This document shows, piece by piece, positions 42,897 through 51,813 of a stretch of DNA of 64,000 nt. Made by a program: the position numbers and the translations under genes. Numbering within the stretch: position 1 is the first letter of the stretch; each line of letters begins with the position of its first letter. Source of the stretch: Komagataeibacter xylinus (GTDB lineage Bacteria > Pseudomonadota > Alphaproteobacteria > Acetobacterales > Acetobacteraceae); assembly GCF_009834365.1 (NCBI RefSeq), contig NZ_CP041348.1, positions 2,703,001-2,767,000 on the forward strand, given 5' to 3'. The notes beneath the pieces were generated by a model. The model saw nothing but the letters and a program-made list of their open reading frames with translations. It did not search any database and had not been told where the DNA came from.

Positions 42897-45500
42897 TTAG
42901 AAGTTCAGGGATGTCGACACGTAGTACATACCACCGAAGTATCCATACGGTGAAGAGTTGGGGTATTTATACAGGTTGTTGTTCGAAACGGAAGCAGCTT
43001 CCTTGACGCGTGTCGGGTATTTGTTGCCAAGGTTATTCGCGCCAACAGCGACACGCCAGATGGGTGTGATCTTGTAGCCAACTTCCATGTTGGTAATGAA
43101 GGCAGGGTTGATCTTGGTCCACAGGTTGTTGGGCAGGCTGGGGGCCGCAATGAACACGCTGGAGCCGTAACGCATTTCCTGAACGGAAACGGACCATTTG
43201 CCCCGGTTCCAGTTGACGCTCAGGGTTTCACGGTTCTTGGGGCTGGAATGGATCAGTTCGGCAATCGCGTAGCTGTTGTAGGCGGAAAGGCCATTATTGG
43301 CCAGGACAGACGGTGTCTTGTTGAAGCTGCGGATTTCGTTATCCGAGAAGTTTACGCTGAACGCGAAGCGGAACATGCCGAGGTTCCGGGTTCGCAGCGT
43401 ATAGTCAGTAGACAGGTCGCCGCCCCACGTATTGGTGTTGACCGGGTTTGAATAATAAGAAGCATAGGTTGCATTGCCCATGCCGTTGGCCTGCAGGGTC
43501 TGGGCAACAAAGCTGCCGCCCAGCGTTGTGGTGCTGGCAAGGCGGTCGTTGATGGCGATATAGTACAGGTTGCCTGTCAGGTGCCAGTTATCCAGCGGCG
43601 TTGCATCCACGCCCACAGAGAAGCTGCGGGAATACTCTCCCTTGAGCTTGCCTGCGCCAAGCGCCTGGGCTGCCGCGTTGTTGTTGGGCAGCGACAGCGT
43701 GGAATAGGTCGCCTGCGGCGAGTTGTAATAGTAATAGGTCTGACCAAGCGTTGGCGGGCGGAAACCGGTATTGATATTGGCCCGGATAGCCCAGCGCCTG
43801 TTGAAGTTATAGCGCGTGCCGATCGACCCCGTGGAGACGACCGGGTAGTTATGGTACGCAACCGTGCGTCCGCCCAGTGTCCACTCCCATTTTTTCGTTA
43901 CGAAAAAGTCCAGGTTGACGTGGCCATCAAAGACATCACGGGTATATTTGCCTGCCACATAGGCCGGGTTACCGGCATGCGTGGCAGCGCCAGGCGTGGC
44001 CGTGTGCCCGGCATCCGGGCCGGTCAGGATCGGCACATCACCGGCACCGTAGGAGCCGTATTCACCCGCGCCCAGCGTAAAGGTGTCACGGCGGTATTCA
44101 GCCCCGAACTCAACCGCGAGCGGCTTGGGCAGGAAACCCGTGTCAATGTTACGCGATGCCTTGAAGCCGGCCGTCAGTTCGCTCGATGCGGCCGAGCCGG
44201 TATGGAAGCGGGTCGGGCTTGCCGTGCCGTAGGATGCGTTGTCCGTGTCCTTCAGGTCATAGGACTGCATGTCCTTGCCGTAATTGACGTAGGTATCCCA
44301 TGCAAAGCCGAGATTGCGCCCCTTGAAGCCGTTATCAACTTCAAAGTCGTTCTGTTCCATCGTGTAGTAGGGCTGCATGCCGTTGGGGTACAGGGATGTA
44401 ACGGTCAGGTCATCCGCTGCCGAACGATAAGCCTGTCCGATCTCGACATTACGATGCCCGTAGGTCGAGGTGGAATACAGGCTGATCTTGTCCGTCAGGG
44501 GCAGGCTCATGTTGGCGGACAGGGTTTCCGTCGTTTCCTTGGGCAGGCCGTTGGAACGCTGCACGTCACGGCTGCGGCTCGACCGCGGATCGCTGCTGCC
44601 ATCAGGCAGGGCATAATACATGTCGTTCGGGTAGCGGCTGGAGTTCTTGTAGTCACCGTTGCGGAAGGCGGGCAACTGATGGACGATCTGGGCCGCAAGA
44701 TCCAGGTAACCACCCTTGTGGCCCAGCGCAAACCCCATGTTGGCCGTGCCATCAAGGGTCTGGCCGTCGCCGCCATAGAACCCGCTGTTCTTGAAGTTGA
44801 CCGAGCCGCCCTTGGTATCGGACTTGAGCACGATGTTGACCGCGCCTGCCAGCGCATCCTGACCGTACAGGGCAGTCGCCCCTTCGGTAATGACTTCGAT
44901 ATGGTCGATCGCCGTGATGGGGATCAGGCCGATATCCGTCGGCTCCGTGCCCCAGTTGGGGCCGGCATTCGCGTTGAAATTGGCGCCGATATGGCGGCGA
45001 TGGCCATTGACCAGGATCAGCGTGTCATCAGCCGACAGGCCACGCAACTGCATTGTCTGGGTAAAGGCATTGCCGCCAACACCGCCCACGGCAGGCGATG
45101 TGATGGAAGGCGAAAGCTGCGCCAGCGCCTGCATGACGTTGCTCTGCCCCGTCGCGGCCAGCGCGGCACCGCTGACTACCGTAACGGATGTGGTGCTATG
45201 AACCGGCGTTGAAGGCGAAATTGCAGACCGGCCTACCGGATGCGTACGGACAACCTGGAGCTGTTCGACCTTGTTGCTCTCTACGGAGCTTGCAGCGGCC
45301 TTTGATGATGCGGCTGCGACAGGCCGTGCAGCCGTCTTGTTAATGGTGTGGCCTGTAACCTCACCGTTCTGTGGCGTAATTTTCTTGTTGCCTGCTGCCT
45401 GTGTTGTTGTCGCGGCGATACAGTTCGTTGAAAAAACAGTGACAAACACCGCAGTGCTGATCCACAGCTTTTTATCAATCGGAGATGACTTCTGTCGCAT
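42897..45500 (-). CDS. TonB-dependent outer-membrane receptor
   Basis: An 867-residue receptor. After a signal peptide (about 30 residues) and a low-complexity Ala/Thr/Ser region, the plug domain has SVTVVSGAALAATGQSNVMQ, DDTLILVNGHRR and EVITEGATALYGQDALAGAVNIVLK; the remainder is a 22-strand barrel ending in aromatic Phe (STSLNF). No cognate ECF sigma or anti-sigma gene is adjacent. GGAG precedes ATG 45500; the longer frame is less likely. The substrate is unknown; placement at the edge of the lactam-hydrolysis operon suggests a carbon/nitrogen compound or siderophore. Upstream 590 bp is AT-rich. Confidence 0.9.
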   Translation of the reverse strand: MRQKSSPIDKKLWISTAVFVTVFSTNCIAATTTQAAGNKKITPQNGEVTGHTINKTAARPVAAASSKAAASSVESNKVEQLQVVRTHPVGRSAISPSTPVHSTTSVTVVSGAALAATGQSNVMQALAQLSPSITSPAVGGVGGNAFTQTMQLRGLSADDTLILVNGHRRHIGANFNANAGPNWGTEPTDIGLIPITAIDHIEVITEGATALYGQDALAGAVNIVLKSDTKGGSVNFKNSGFYGGDGQTLDGTANMGFALGHKGGYLDLAAQIVHQLPAFRNGDYKNSSRYPNDMYYALPDGSSDPRSSRSRDVQRSNGLPKETTETLSANMSLPLTDKISLYSTSTYGHRNVEIGQAYRSAADDLTVTSLYPNGMQPYYTMEQNDFEVDNGFKGRNLGFAWDTYVNYGKDMQSYDLKDTDNASYGTASPTRFHTGSAASSELTAGFKASRNIDTGFLPKPLAVEFGAEYRRDTFTLGAGEYGSYGAGDVPILTGPDAGHTATPGAATHAGNPAYVAGKYTRDVFDGHVNLDFFVTKKWEWTLGGRTVAYHNYPVVSTGSIGTRYNFNRRWAIRANINTGFRPPTLGQTYYYYNSPQATYSTLSLPNNNAAAQALGAGKLKGEYSRSFSVGVDATPLDNWHLTGNLYYIAINDRLASTTTLGGSFVAQTLQANGMGNATYASYYSNPVNTNTWGGDLSTDYTLRTRNLGMFRFAFSVNFSDNEIRSFNKTPSVLANNGLSAYNSYAIAELIHSSPKNRETLSVNWNRGKWSVSVQEMRYGSSVFIAAPSLPNNLWTKINPAFITNMEVGYKITPIWRVAVGANNLGNKYPTRVKEAASVSNNNLYKYPNSSPYGYFGGMYYVSTSLNF

Positions 45501-46105
45501 CAAACAATACTCCATGGGCAGGCAAGAAATCGCGCAACTGCGACGGGAAATGACCGAAAGCGTGTCAGGGCTTCTGAAAACCAGAGGAAATTATGGTGGT
45601 CGGAATATTTATGAGGAACGTATCCTGCCCACACGGCATGAATATTTCATGTCTGTCTTCCATCGGCTCGTTTCGAATAAATAATATTCTTCCAGCGCAA
45701 ATTCAGGAAACGATATTTTTTTAGTCCGAGACATTATTTTTTTGTGCCTCGGGTAACTGACTGTATCATTTCACTATTCCTGAGCACGGAGACAGAGAGT
45801 TCGCATCAGGAAAATGCACATTAAAACATTGATATAGTTTGTGTGTTTTTGAACGAAATCGTTTTTTTAAAAAAATGTCTTATTTCCTTTTCCCTTAAAA
45901 AATTAGGGCATGTCGTTACAATGTAGGAAATTTTTTTTGGAAAACCGAAAATGGTAAGCCGTTATGGACAGGAGCCCCGGGCGCTTTTCAGCGCGATGCA
46001 GGCTACCTGTCCAGCATCTGTTGTTACAATATTCATAACAAGAGATTTTATCAGGACCGGTCCTGGGTCCAGCCAGGGCAGGACAGGCGCAAGGAAAGCC
46101 CTGAA
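45501..46105. other. AT-rich region upstream of the TonB receptor
   Basis: About 600 bp of A/T-rich DNA with poly-T and poly-A runs and no convincing gene. One 56-codon frame (45514-45684) starts beside the receptor ribosome site but has none of its own. The receptor promoter must be here. No Fur box was seen. Confidence 0.7.
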
Positions 46106-46540
46106 TTACTTTGCAAACAGATTATCCAGGTTGGCAAATGCCTTGATTTCGATGGCGTTGCCAAAGGGGTCAAAAAAGAACATGGTTGCCTGCTCGCCCG
46201 GCTGGCCCTTGAAGCGGATATAGGGTTCGATCACGAACTTCGTACCGGCGGCCTTCAGTTTTTCAGCCAGCTTTTCCCACTCTTCCAGGCCAAGGACCGC
46301 ACCAAAATGGGGCACCGGCACGGCATGATCGTCCACGCTGCTGTGATGGAGGCGATTTTGCGAGCAGTCAGCCATATGCGCCACGATCTGGTGGCCGAAA
46401 AAGTTGAAATCAACCCATTCGGAAGAACTGCGCCCTTCAGGGCAGCCCATTGCTTCACCATAAAAGGCCCGCGCCGTTTCAAGATTGTCCACGGGGAATG
46501 CAAGATGGAAGGGCGGAATGTTTTTTGCTGTAGCTGTCAT
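46106..46540 (-). CDS. VOC superfamily metal-dependent enzyme (glyoxalase/dioxygenase-like)
   Basis: A 144-residue protein with two babbab repeats typical of vicinal-oxygen-chelate enzymes. [22 protein letters not shown] starts the first repeat, with a metal-ligand His; the later [20 protein letters not shown] and [15 protein letters not shown] provide the second His/Glu. [15 protein letters not shown] is diagnostic. Members act as dioxygenases, isomerases or glyoxalases. GAGAG precedes the ATG. It lies 236 bp from the 2-hydroxyacid dehydrogenase and shares its strand with the catabolic operon. Confidence 0.85.
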   Translation of the reverse strand: MTATAKNIPPFHLAFPVDNLETARAFYGEAMGCPEGRSSSEWVDFNFFGHQIVAHMADCSQNRLHHSSVDDHAVPVPHFGAVLGLEEWEKLAEKLKAAGTKFVIEPYIRFKGQPGEQATMFFFDPFGNAIEIKAFANLDNLFAK

Positions 46541-46600
46541 CTATATTTACTCTCACCAGGGAAAGATAAAACAATAAGGTACAAAAACTATTGTGAAAAA

Positions 46601-46624
46601 TGATCTTTTTTTAGGCTAAGATCA
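46601..46624. promoter_or_regulatory. Inverted repeat upstream of the VOC gene
   Basis: TGATCTT (46601-46607) and AAGATCA (46618-46624) are perfect arms about 60 bp before the VOC start, in an A/T-rich gap. It could be an operator or a stem at the end of the upstream transcript. Confidence 0.35.
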
Positions 46625-46776
46625 AAAAATACAGTTAGTTATCATTGAATGATGACAGGACGCATCACCCTGTCAGACCAACATGATATCTGCCTGTGCT
46701 ACCGTATTGTTTTATGCCTTTGCCGGGCGGCACGCCGTTAGAGCGGGTCATGGCACATGAACCGCTCTGCCACCCT

Positions 46777-47724
46777 TCAGCGTGAGACCAGATGCTCCGG
46801 TTCCCTGCCGCTCAGCACGGCCAGTACCTGATGGGCGCAGATCAGGGCCAGTTGTCTGAGCGCCTCTTCCGTCGTGCCGCCCAGATGGGGTGTCAGGACA
46901 AGATGGGGCGCCTTGAGCAGGGGGTTATCCATTGGCGGTGGCTCCTGCGGCAGCACATCAAGCGCTGCACCGCGGATACGCCCTGTTTCCAGCGCCTGCG
47001 CCAGGTCGGCGCAATCCACTGCAAACCCGCGCCCGACGTTGATGAGAATGGCGTGTGGCTGCATATTGGCCAGCGCATCAGCATCAATGAGAGGCCTGTC
47101 CGCCTGGCTGCCTGAACGATGGATGGAGACGACATCCGCCATCTGCAAAAGGGCGTTCAGTTCCGTAATGCGTTCCACGCCATGCTGGCCGAAGACCTCG
47201 GCTGGCACGCTGGGCGACCACGCCACAACCCGCATGCCCAGGCCAGCCCCGGCAATGACGGCCACTTTCCGGGCAATGGTGCCAAACCCGACAAGCCCCA
47301 GCGTCTTGCCGTGCAGTTCCATCCCCCCGGCATTATAGCGGCACTGCCAGTTACCCTGCCGCACAGCCATATCGGCCGTGCAGATATTGCGCGCACTGGC
47401 CAGCATCAGTCCAAGGGTCAGTTCAGCCACGGACTGGCTGTTGGCCCCGGGTGCATTGGTGACCGTTATGCCGCGCTCGTGTGCTGCCGCCACATCGATC
47501 CGGTTCGTGCCTGCGCCATGGCAACTGATGATCTTCAGGTTGGGGGCCGCTGCAATGGCGTTTCTGTCCAGCCCCAGGTCCCGGGTAATGACGGCATCCG
47601 CCCCCCCTATTTCACGTATGACGACCTGCATGTCCGGCGCCGAGGCATAACGCGTCGTGATGCCATGCCTGTTCAGGAACGCAATGGCCGCTTCATGCAC
47701 GGGCTGGGTTATAAAACATTCCAT
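46777..47724 (-). CDS. D-isomer-specific 2-hydroxyacid dehydrogenase
   Basis: A 315-residue NAD(P)-dependent oxidoreductase. The nucleotide fold has GLVGFGTIARKVAVIAGAGLGM, and the catalytic triad is Arg in LINVGRGFAVD, Glu in DVLPQEPP and His in LTPHLGG. The position that normally reads HVPLTPET is HRSGSQAD, so the substrate side differs from phosphoglycerate dehydrogenase and glyoxylate reductase. It is a paralogue of serA at 30270 but lacks the ACT domain. Ribosome site AAGGGAG. It belongs, by strand and position, to the end of the catabolic operon. Confidence 0.9.
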   Translation of the reverse strand: MECFITQPVHEAAIAFLNRHGITTRYASAPDMQVVIREIGGADAVITRDLGLDRNAIAAAPNLKIISCHGAGTNRIDVAAAHERGITVTNAPGANSQSVAELTLGLMLASARNICTADMAVRQGNWQCRYNAGGMELHGKTLGLVGFGTIARKVAVIAGAGLGMRVVAWSPSVPAEVFGQHGVERITELNALLQMADVVSIHRSGSQADRPLIDADALANMQPHAILINVGRGFAVDCADLAQALETGRIRGAALDVLPQEPPPMDNPLLKAPHLVLTPHLGGTTEEALRQLALICAHQVLAVLSGREPEHLVSR

Positions 47725-47744
47725 GATGCTCGCTCCCTTCAGAG

Positions 47745-47782
47745 AGTGTTATGAAATAATGAATGAATAAAAGAATAACACT
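47745..47782. promoter_or_regulatory. Inverted repeat upstream of the 2-hydroxyacid dehydrogenase
   Basis: AGTGTTAT (47745-47752) and ATAACACT (47775-47782) are perfect 8-bp arms with an A/T-rich spacer, 21 bp upstream of the ATG. It may be an operator for a local regulator or the end of the upstream transcript. Confidence 0.4.
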
Positions 47783-47863
47783 TGCATGACATGTTGAAGG
47801 AAGGTTCCTGAAACAGTCCCTGTAATACCGAGGCTACGGGCTGGATATCATGTGATCTGGCAC

Positions 47864-48262
47864 TCAGTCGGGCTGGAGACTGAAAACCGGCTGGTGATAG
47901 CCCACTGCGCTGCCAACAGGCACCAGGCACAGCATGACCGTGCCCGCAACAGGCGCCTCGAGTGCGAGCCGCAAGGGGCCGACCTCCACAAAGCCCAGAA
48001 TGGCGTTTTGCGGTACGCGAAGGCCTTCTTCCACCACGGCTTCGGCAAATATCCCCATTTCCGGGCTGAGCGCGTCAATCGTGGCCGGTTCCGCCAGAAC
48101 TGGAGCCGTGTGGGGCACCGCCTCGGCGATCCGGGGCGGGTGCAGTTCCAGTTTGAGCTGCCCCTCGCCCACGGGTACGTCGCATGATGCCATGCCATGC
48201 TGACGCATCAGCGGCACAAGGGTTGTCAGCACGTCAGCAAGTGTATTGTCATCGTGTGGCAT
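47864..48262 (-). CDS. Biotin-carrier-like protein without the biotinyl lysine
   Basis: A 132-residue protein whose C-terminal half (about residues 60-132) has the beta-sandwich pattern of biotin carrier domains: GIFAEAVVEEGLRVPQNAILGFVEVGPLRLALEAPVAGTV. Where carriers have EAMKM, this one has EVGPL: the lysine position is occupied by Pro96, so it cannot be biotinylated. It follows accC by two bases, so it is made with a full carrier (accB). It may be a structural subunit, a regulatory mimic or a decayed copy. The N-terminal 40 residues resemble the N-terminus of the AccB in the same operon (LTTLVPLMRQHG). Confidence 0.7.
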   Translation of the reverse strand: MPHDDNTLADVLTTLVPLMRQHGMASCDVPVGEGQLKLELHPPRIAEAVPHTAPVLAEPATIDALSPEMGIFAEAVVEEGLRVPQNAILGFVEVGPLRLALEAPVAGTVMLCLVPVGSAVGYHQPVFSLQPD

Positions 48263-48264
48263 GA

Positions 48265-49611
48265 CTATTTCATCAGTCCTTTGTCCAGCGAATGGACGGT
48301 TACCGTTCCCGTGCGGAAGGCTTTCGTCTGGAGCACGCGCTGGTGCAGTGGAATGGTGGAGCAGATGCCTCCGATACGTGTCTCGCCCAGTGCGCAGAGC
48401 ATGCGTTCAATGGCGTCCTCACGCGTTGCGCCACGCACGATCAGCTTGGCGATCAGGGAATCATAATAAGGCGGCACCACGTACTGGTCATAAACATGGC
48501 TGTCCATGCGCACATTCGGCCCACCGGCAGGCCACCACTGCGTAATCCGGCCCGGGTGGGGGGCGAATGTATCGGGGTCTTCCGCATTGATCCGGCATTC
48601 TATGGCATGCCCGTTGCACTGGACATCATCCTGCGTGAACGACAGCGGCCGACCCAGGGCTACGGCAATCTGTTCGCGTACGATGTCGATGCCGCTGGTC
48701 ATTTCCGTAACCGGGTGTTCAACCTGCAGGCGGGTGTTCATCTCGATGAAGCAGAAAGCACCATCCTCATACAGGAATTCGAACGTGCCCGCGCCGACAT
48801 AGCCGATACGCTGGCAGGCTGCGGCGCATCTGGCCCCGAGTGCTGCGATGTCGGCTGGGGGAATGCCTGGTGGCGGGGCTTCCTCCACCAGTTTCTGGTG
48901 GCGTCTTTGCACCGAGCAGTCGCGCGCTCCCAGCCACGCCGCCGCACCATGCCGGTCGGCCATGACCTGGATCTCGACATGGCGAGGTGCCTGCAGGAAG
49001 CGTTCGGCATAGACATCGTCCTTGCCGAAGGCCAGCGCACTTTCCCGCCGTGCGCTGGAGACGGCCTCAGCCACATCCCCGGCTTTTTCAACAATCCGCA
49101 TGCCCCGGCCGCCGCCACCGGCAGAAGCCTTGACAATAAGCGGGTAGCCGATGCCATCGCAGATCCGCTGCGTCTCGCCCATGTCATCGGGCAAGGCGCC
49201 ATCTGAGCCCGGCAGGCAGGGCACGCCGGCTGCAACCATTTCCTGCTTGGCGCTGATCTTGTCGCCCATCAGCCGCATGACCTGCGCGGACGGGCCGATA
49301 AAGGTCAGGCCAGCCTGTTCCACGGCCTCGGCAAAGTCCGGGTTTTCCGAAAGGAATCCGTAACCCGGATGTACCATGTCCGCACCACACAGCCGTGCGG
49401 CACGCAGGATGCGCTCATGGTCGAGATAGCTCTGCGCGGCGCTGGCCGGGCCGATGCAGATCCGGTCATCCACGTATTGCAGATGGGCAAGCCCGGCATC
49501 GGCCTCGGAATAGACCCCGATGCTTTCAAGTCCGAGCAGCCGGCAGGCACGGGCAATGCGCAGGGCGATTTCGCCACGGTTGGCGATCAGGACCCGCATG
49601 GGTTTAGTCAT
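48265..49611 (-). CDS. accC: Biotin carboxylase subunit
   Basis: A 448-residue ATP-grasp enzyme that carboxylates biotin on a carrier protein using ATP and bicarbonate. ANRGEIALRIARA starts the N-terminal domain; KASAGGGGRGM is the glycine-rich ATP loop and IEMNTRLQVEHPVTEMTSG the metal/bicarbonate site. ATG 49611 overlaps the accB stop by eight bases. Length matches AccC. In this operon it more likely feeds the PxpB/PxpC carboxyltransferase-like pair than acetyl-CoA carboxylase. That is inferred from context. Confidence 0.93.
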   Translation of the reverse strand: MTKPMRVLIANRGEIALRIARACRLLGLESIGVYSEADAGLAHLQYVDDRICIGPASAAQSYLDHERILRAARLCGADMVHPGYGFLSENPDFAEAVEQAGLTFIGPSAQVMRLMGDKISAKQEMVAAGVPCLPGSDGALPDDMGETQRICDGIGYPLIVKASAGGGGRGMRIVEKAGDVAEAVSSARRESALAFGKDDVYAERFLQAPRHVEIQVMADRHGAAAWLGARDCSVQRRHQKLVEEAPPPGIPPADIAALGARCAAACQRIGYVGAGTFEFLYEDGAFCFIEMNTRLQVEHPVTEMTSGIDIVREQIAVALGRPLSFTQDDVQCNGHAIECRINAEDPDTFAPHPGRITQWWPAGGPNVRMDSHVYDQYVVPPYYDSLIAKLIVRGATREDAIERMLCALGETRIGGICSTIPLHQRVLQTKAFRTGTVTVHSLDKGLMK

Positions 49612-50050
49612 CGCGTTTCTCCACGCTGAAAAGCGGCGTGCCCGGCTCGATAATGGCCGCATCCTTGACCAGAACGGAAAGGATGCGGCAGCGATAGTCG
49701 GCTTCAAGCCGGGTCAGGGTTTTCATGGCTTCCAGAATGCCGATGGGCTGTCCTTCCTCCACCATGTCACCCGGCTTGACAAAGGGGGGCTCGCCCGGGG
49801 CCGGTGCCATGTAGAAAACACCATGCATGGAGGCCGTAAGCTGCAATGGCGGGGCAGCAGCAGAGGGGGCGGGTACCTGTGGCAACGGTTCTGGCTGGCC
49901 TGTCGTGGCCGCCGCCACGGGTTCGGGGCCACGGAGCACGATATGCCGCCCGTCAGGTGCGGTATAATCCAGCACGCGCACCCCAAGGTGCTGCATGGTG
50001 GACATCAGTTCCGCCAGATCAGTCATGCTGGTGGGGGTGGGCGCGCTCAT
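49604..50050 (-). CDS. accB: Biotin carboxyl carrier protein
   Basis: A 148-residue carrier with a flexible Pro/Ala linker (about residues 43-70) and a C-terminal biotinyl domain. The biotinylation motif is EAMKT with Lys110; the usual last residue is Met, here Thr, which is still acceptable to biotin ligases. It lies between pxpA and accC with overlaps on both sides (ATGA with pxpA, eight bases with accC). It is expected to shuttle carboxylate between AccC and a carboxyltransferase partner. Confidence 0.92.
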   Translation of the reverse strand: MSAPTPTSMTDLAELMSTMQHLGVRVLDYTAPDGRHIVLRGPEPVAAATTGQPEPLPQVPAPSAAAPPLQLTASMHGVFYMAPAPGEPPFVKPGDMVEEGQPIGILEAMKTLTRLEADYRCRILSVLVKDAAIIEPGTPLFSVEKRDD

Positions 50051-50811
50051 GCAAAAGCCTTGAGCGTGATGCCTGCCTCTTCCAGCCGTGCGCGCACTGT
50101 GCGGGCGATGGCGACGGATTCCGCATTGTCGCCATGGACGCAGATCGTATCCATCGGGGTGGGCAGCATCTTGCCCGAGCGTGTTTCAATCGCACCGGCC
50201 CTGACCATGCGGATCACACGCTCGGTCACGAAGTCCACATCATGCAGCACGGCCCCCGGCTCCTTGCGCGAGACCAGATGCCCCTCTTCGGTGTAGGCCC
50301 GGTCGGCAAAGATTTCCGTATAGACGGTCATGCCCCGTTCACGCCCCAGGCGCTCCTGCTCGCCAAAAGCCCCCGCAACCAGCGCAAGCGAAGGGTCAAC
50401 CGCCTGTATGGCGTTGAGCACGGCGGCCGCCACCTCCGTGTTGCGCTCGGTCAGGTTGCCCAGCGCGCCATGGGTCTTGACGTAGGCAATGCGGTGGCCG
50501 GCATAGGCTGCCATGGCCTGTGCTGCGCCGATCTGGTAGGCGATCAGGCGTTCCGTTTCCCCTGCCGAGAAGGGGATCTGCCTGCGCCCGAACCCCCATA
50601 GGTCCGGATAGCCGGGATGCGCGCCAACGGTCACATTTTTCTCACGCGCGATTTCGAAGGTACGCGCCATCACTTCGGGGTCGCCGCCATGAAAACCGCA
50701 GGCCACGTTTGCCGAAGTCACGATATCCAGCATGGCTGCGTCATCGCCGATGCTGTAGTGACCAAAGCTCTCGCCCAGATCCGCGTTCATGTCGATCGTC
50801 ATTTTTGTCAT
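50047..50811 (-). CDS. pxpA: LamB/YcsF family 5-oxoprolinase subunit A
   Basis: A 254-residue protein of the LamB/YcsF family, a metal-dependent hydrolase fold. Signatures: IDMNADLGESFG, NVACGFHGGDPEVM, VGAHPGYPDLWGFGRR, VKTHGALGN and ICVHGDNAES. With PxpB and PxpC it forms the prokaryotic ATP-dependent 5-oxoprolinase. ATG 50811 follows AGGATC. In this cluster it sits with a biotin carboxylase and carrier, which E. coli PxpABC does not need, suggesting a related but carboxylation-dependent lactam hydrolase. Confidence 0.92.
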   Translation of the reverse strand: MTKMTIDMNADLGESFGHYSIGDDAAMLDIVTSANVACGFHGGDPEVMARTFEIAREKNVTVGAHPGYPDLWGFGRRQIPFSAGETERLIAYQIGAAQAMAAYAGHRIAYVKTHGALGNLTERNTEVAAAVLNAIQAVDPSLALVAGAFGEQERLGRERGMTVYTEIFADRAYTEEGHLVSRKEPGAVLHDVDFVTERVIRMVRAGAIETRSGKMLPTPMDTICVHGDNAESVAIARTVRARLEEAGITLKAFA

Positions 50812-50838
50812 GATCCTGTTTTCCGGCATGTCTTGAAG

Positions 50839-51813
50839 CTATTGGGTGATGATGCAGGTTTTCGCCGTGGCGACCTGCTGTGCCAGCGTGCGCATATGCT
50901 GGCGGTGCGTCCTGATGCGTGCAAGGGCCTGCGCATGGTCGATGACGCGGAATTTCACATGCGCTCCCGGCGCCATCTGCGACAGGAAGCTCAGGTCGGG
51001 CTCGATAATGACCCCGATCTTCGGGTAGCCGCCGCAGGTATTGGCATCCGCCATCTGGATGATGGGCTGACCAGCCGGTGGCACCTGCACCGTACCGGGC
51101 ATGACGCCGTGGGAAAGCAGGCTCAGTGGCTGCCGGGTGGTCAGCGGCGTTTCCCCCTCAAGCCGGAACCCGACCCGGTTGGCATGGGTGGTGATGCGCC
51201 ACGGCTGGTTGACCAGACAGGCATGAGCCTGTTCCGTAAACGCGTCATATTCCGCGGCAGGCAGCAGGTGAAGTTCCGGCACTTCCTTGCCCGGCATGGG
51301 TGGCCGGAACGACAGGCCCAGCCCGTTGGGGGGTATGGGTGGCAGCCTGACTTTGGCGCAGGGCAGGACATCGCCCTTCTGCAGCCCGCGCCCCTTGAAG
51401 CCACCAAAACCGGCCTTGATATCCGTCGACCGCCCGCCCAGCACGATGGGTACGTCCACCCCGCCGGCAAGCGTGAGGTAGGAGCGCATCCCCTTTTTGG
51501 GAACTTCGATGATCAGGGTCTGCCCGGCCTGCGCCATCATGCTCCAGCATGGCGGCAGGTGGGCGCCATCCAGCGTAACCTGGGCAGGCGCGCCGGTTAC
51601 CGCAAAAACGCAGTTCTTGCGAAACCTGACGCGGAAGGGAAAAAACGCGATTTCAATCCCGGCGGCCCCGGGGTCGTTCCCGACCAGAATGTTGCCCAGC
51701 ATCAGGGCATCCCGATCCATGGCACCCCCGCACGAGACCCCGTACGGCACCGCCGTCGGGCGGCCCATATCCTGCACGGTATTCAGCGGGGCGTTGGTAA
51801 GGACTTCCAGCAT
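50839..51813 (-). CDS. pxpC: 5-oxoprolinase/urea carboxylase-like subunit C (KipA/AHS2)
   Basis: A 324-residue protein of the AHS2 family (KipA, biotin-dependent carboxyltransferase-like domain). It begins MLEVLTNAPLNTVQDMGRP and has VPYGVSCGGAMDRDALMLGNILVGN and SYLTLAGGVDVPIVLGGRSTD, all typical. In urea carboxylase the same domain performs carboxyl transfer from biotin. TGATG overlap couples it to pxpB. Here it is expected to form a complex with PxpB. Confidence 0.93.
   Translation of the reverse strand: MLEVLTNAPLNTVQDMGRPTAVPYGVSCGGAMDRDALMLGNILVGNDPGAAGIEIAFFPFRVRFRKNCVFAVTGAPAQVTLDGAHLPPCWSMMAQAGQTLIIEVPKKGMRSYLTLAGGVDVPIVLGGRSTDIKAGFGGFKGRGLQKGDVLPCAKVRLPPIPPNGLGLSFRPPMPGKEVPELHLLPAAEYDAFTEQAHACLVNQPWRITTHANRVGFRLEGETPLTTRQPLSLLSHGVMPGTVQVPPAGQPIIQMADANTCGGYPKIGVIIEPDLSFLSQMAPGAHVKFRVIDHAQALARIRTHRQHMRTLAQQVATAKTCIITQ

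Noticed and set aside
43581-45212. A 543-codon frame opposite the TonB receptor
   Set aside because: Composition only; the receptor has plug and barrel signatures.
45514-45684. A 56-codon frame upstream of the TonB receptor (MGRQEIAQLRRE...)
   Set aside because: No ribosome site of its own and it overlaps the receptor start signals; possible but unsupported.
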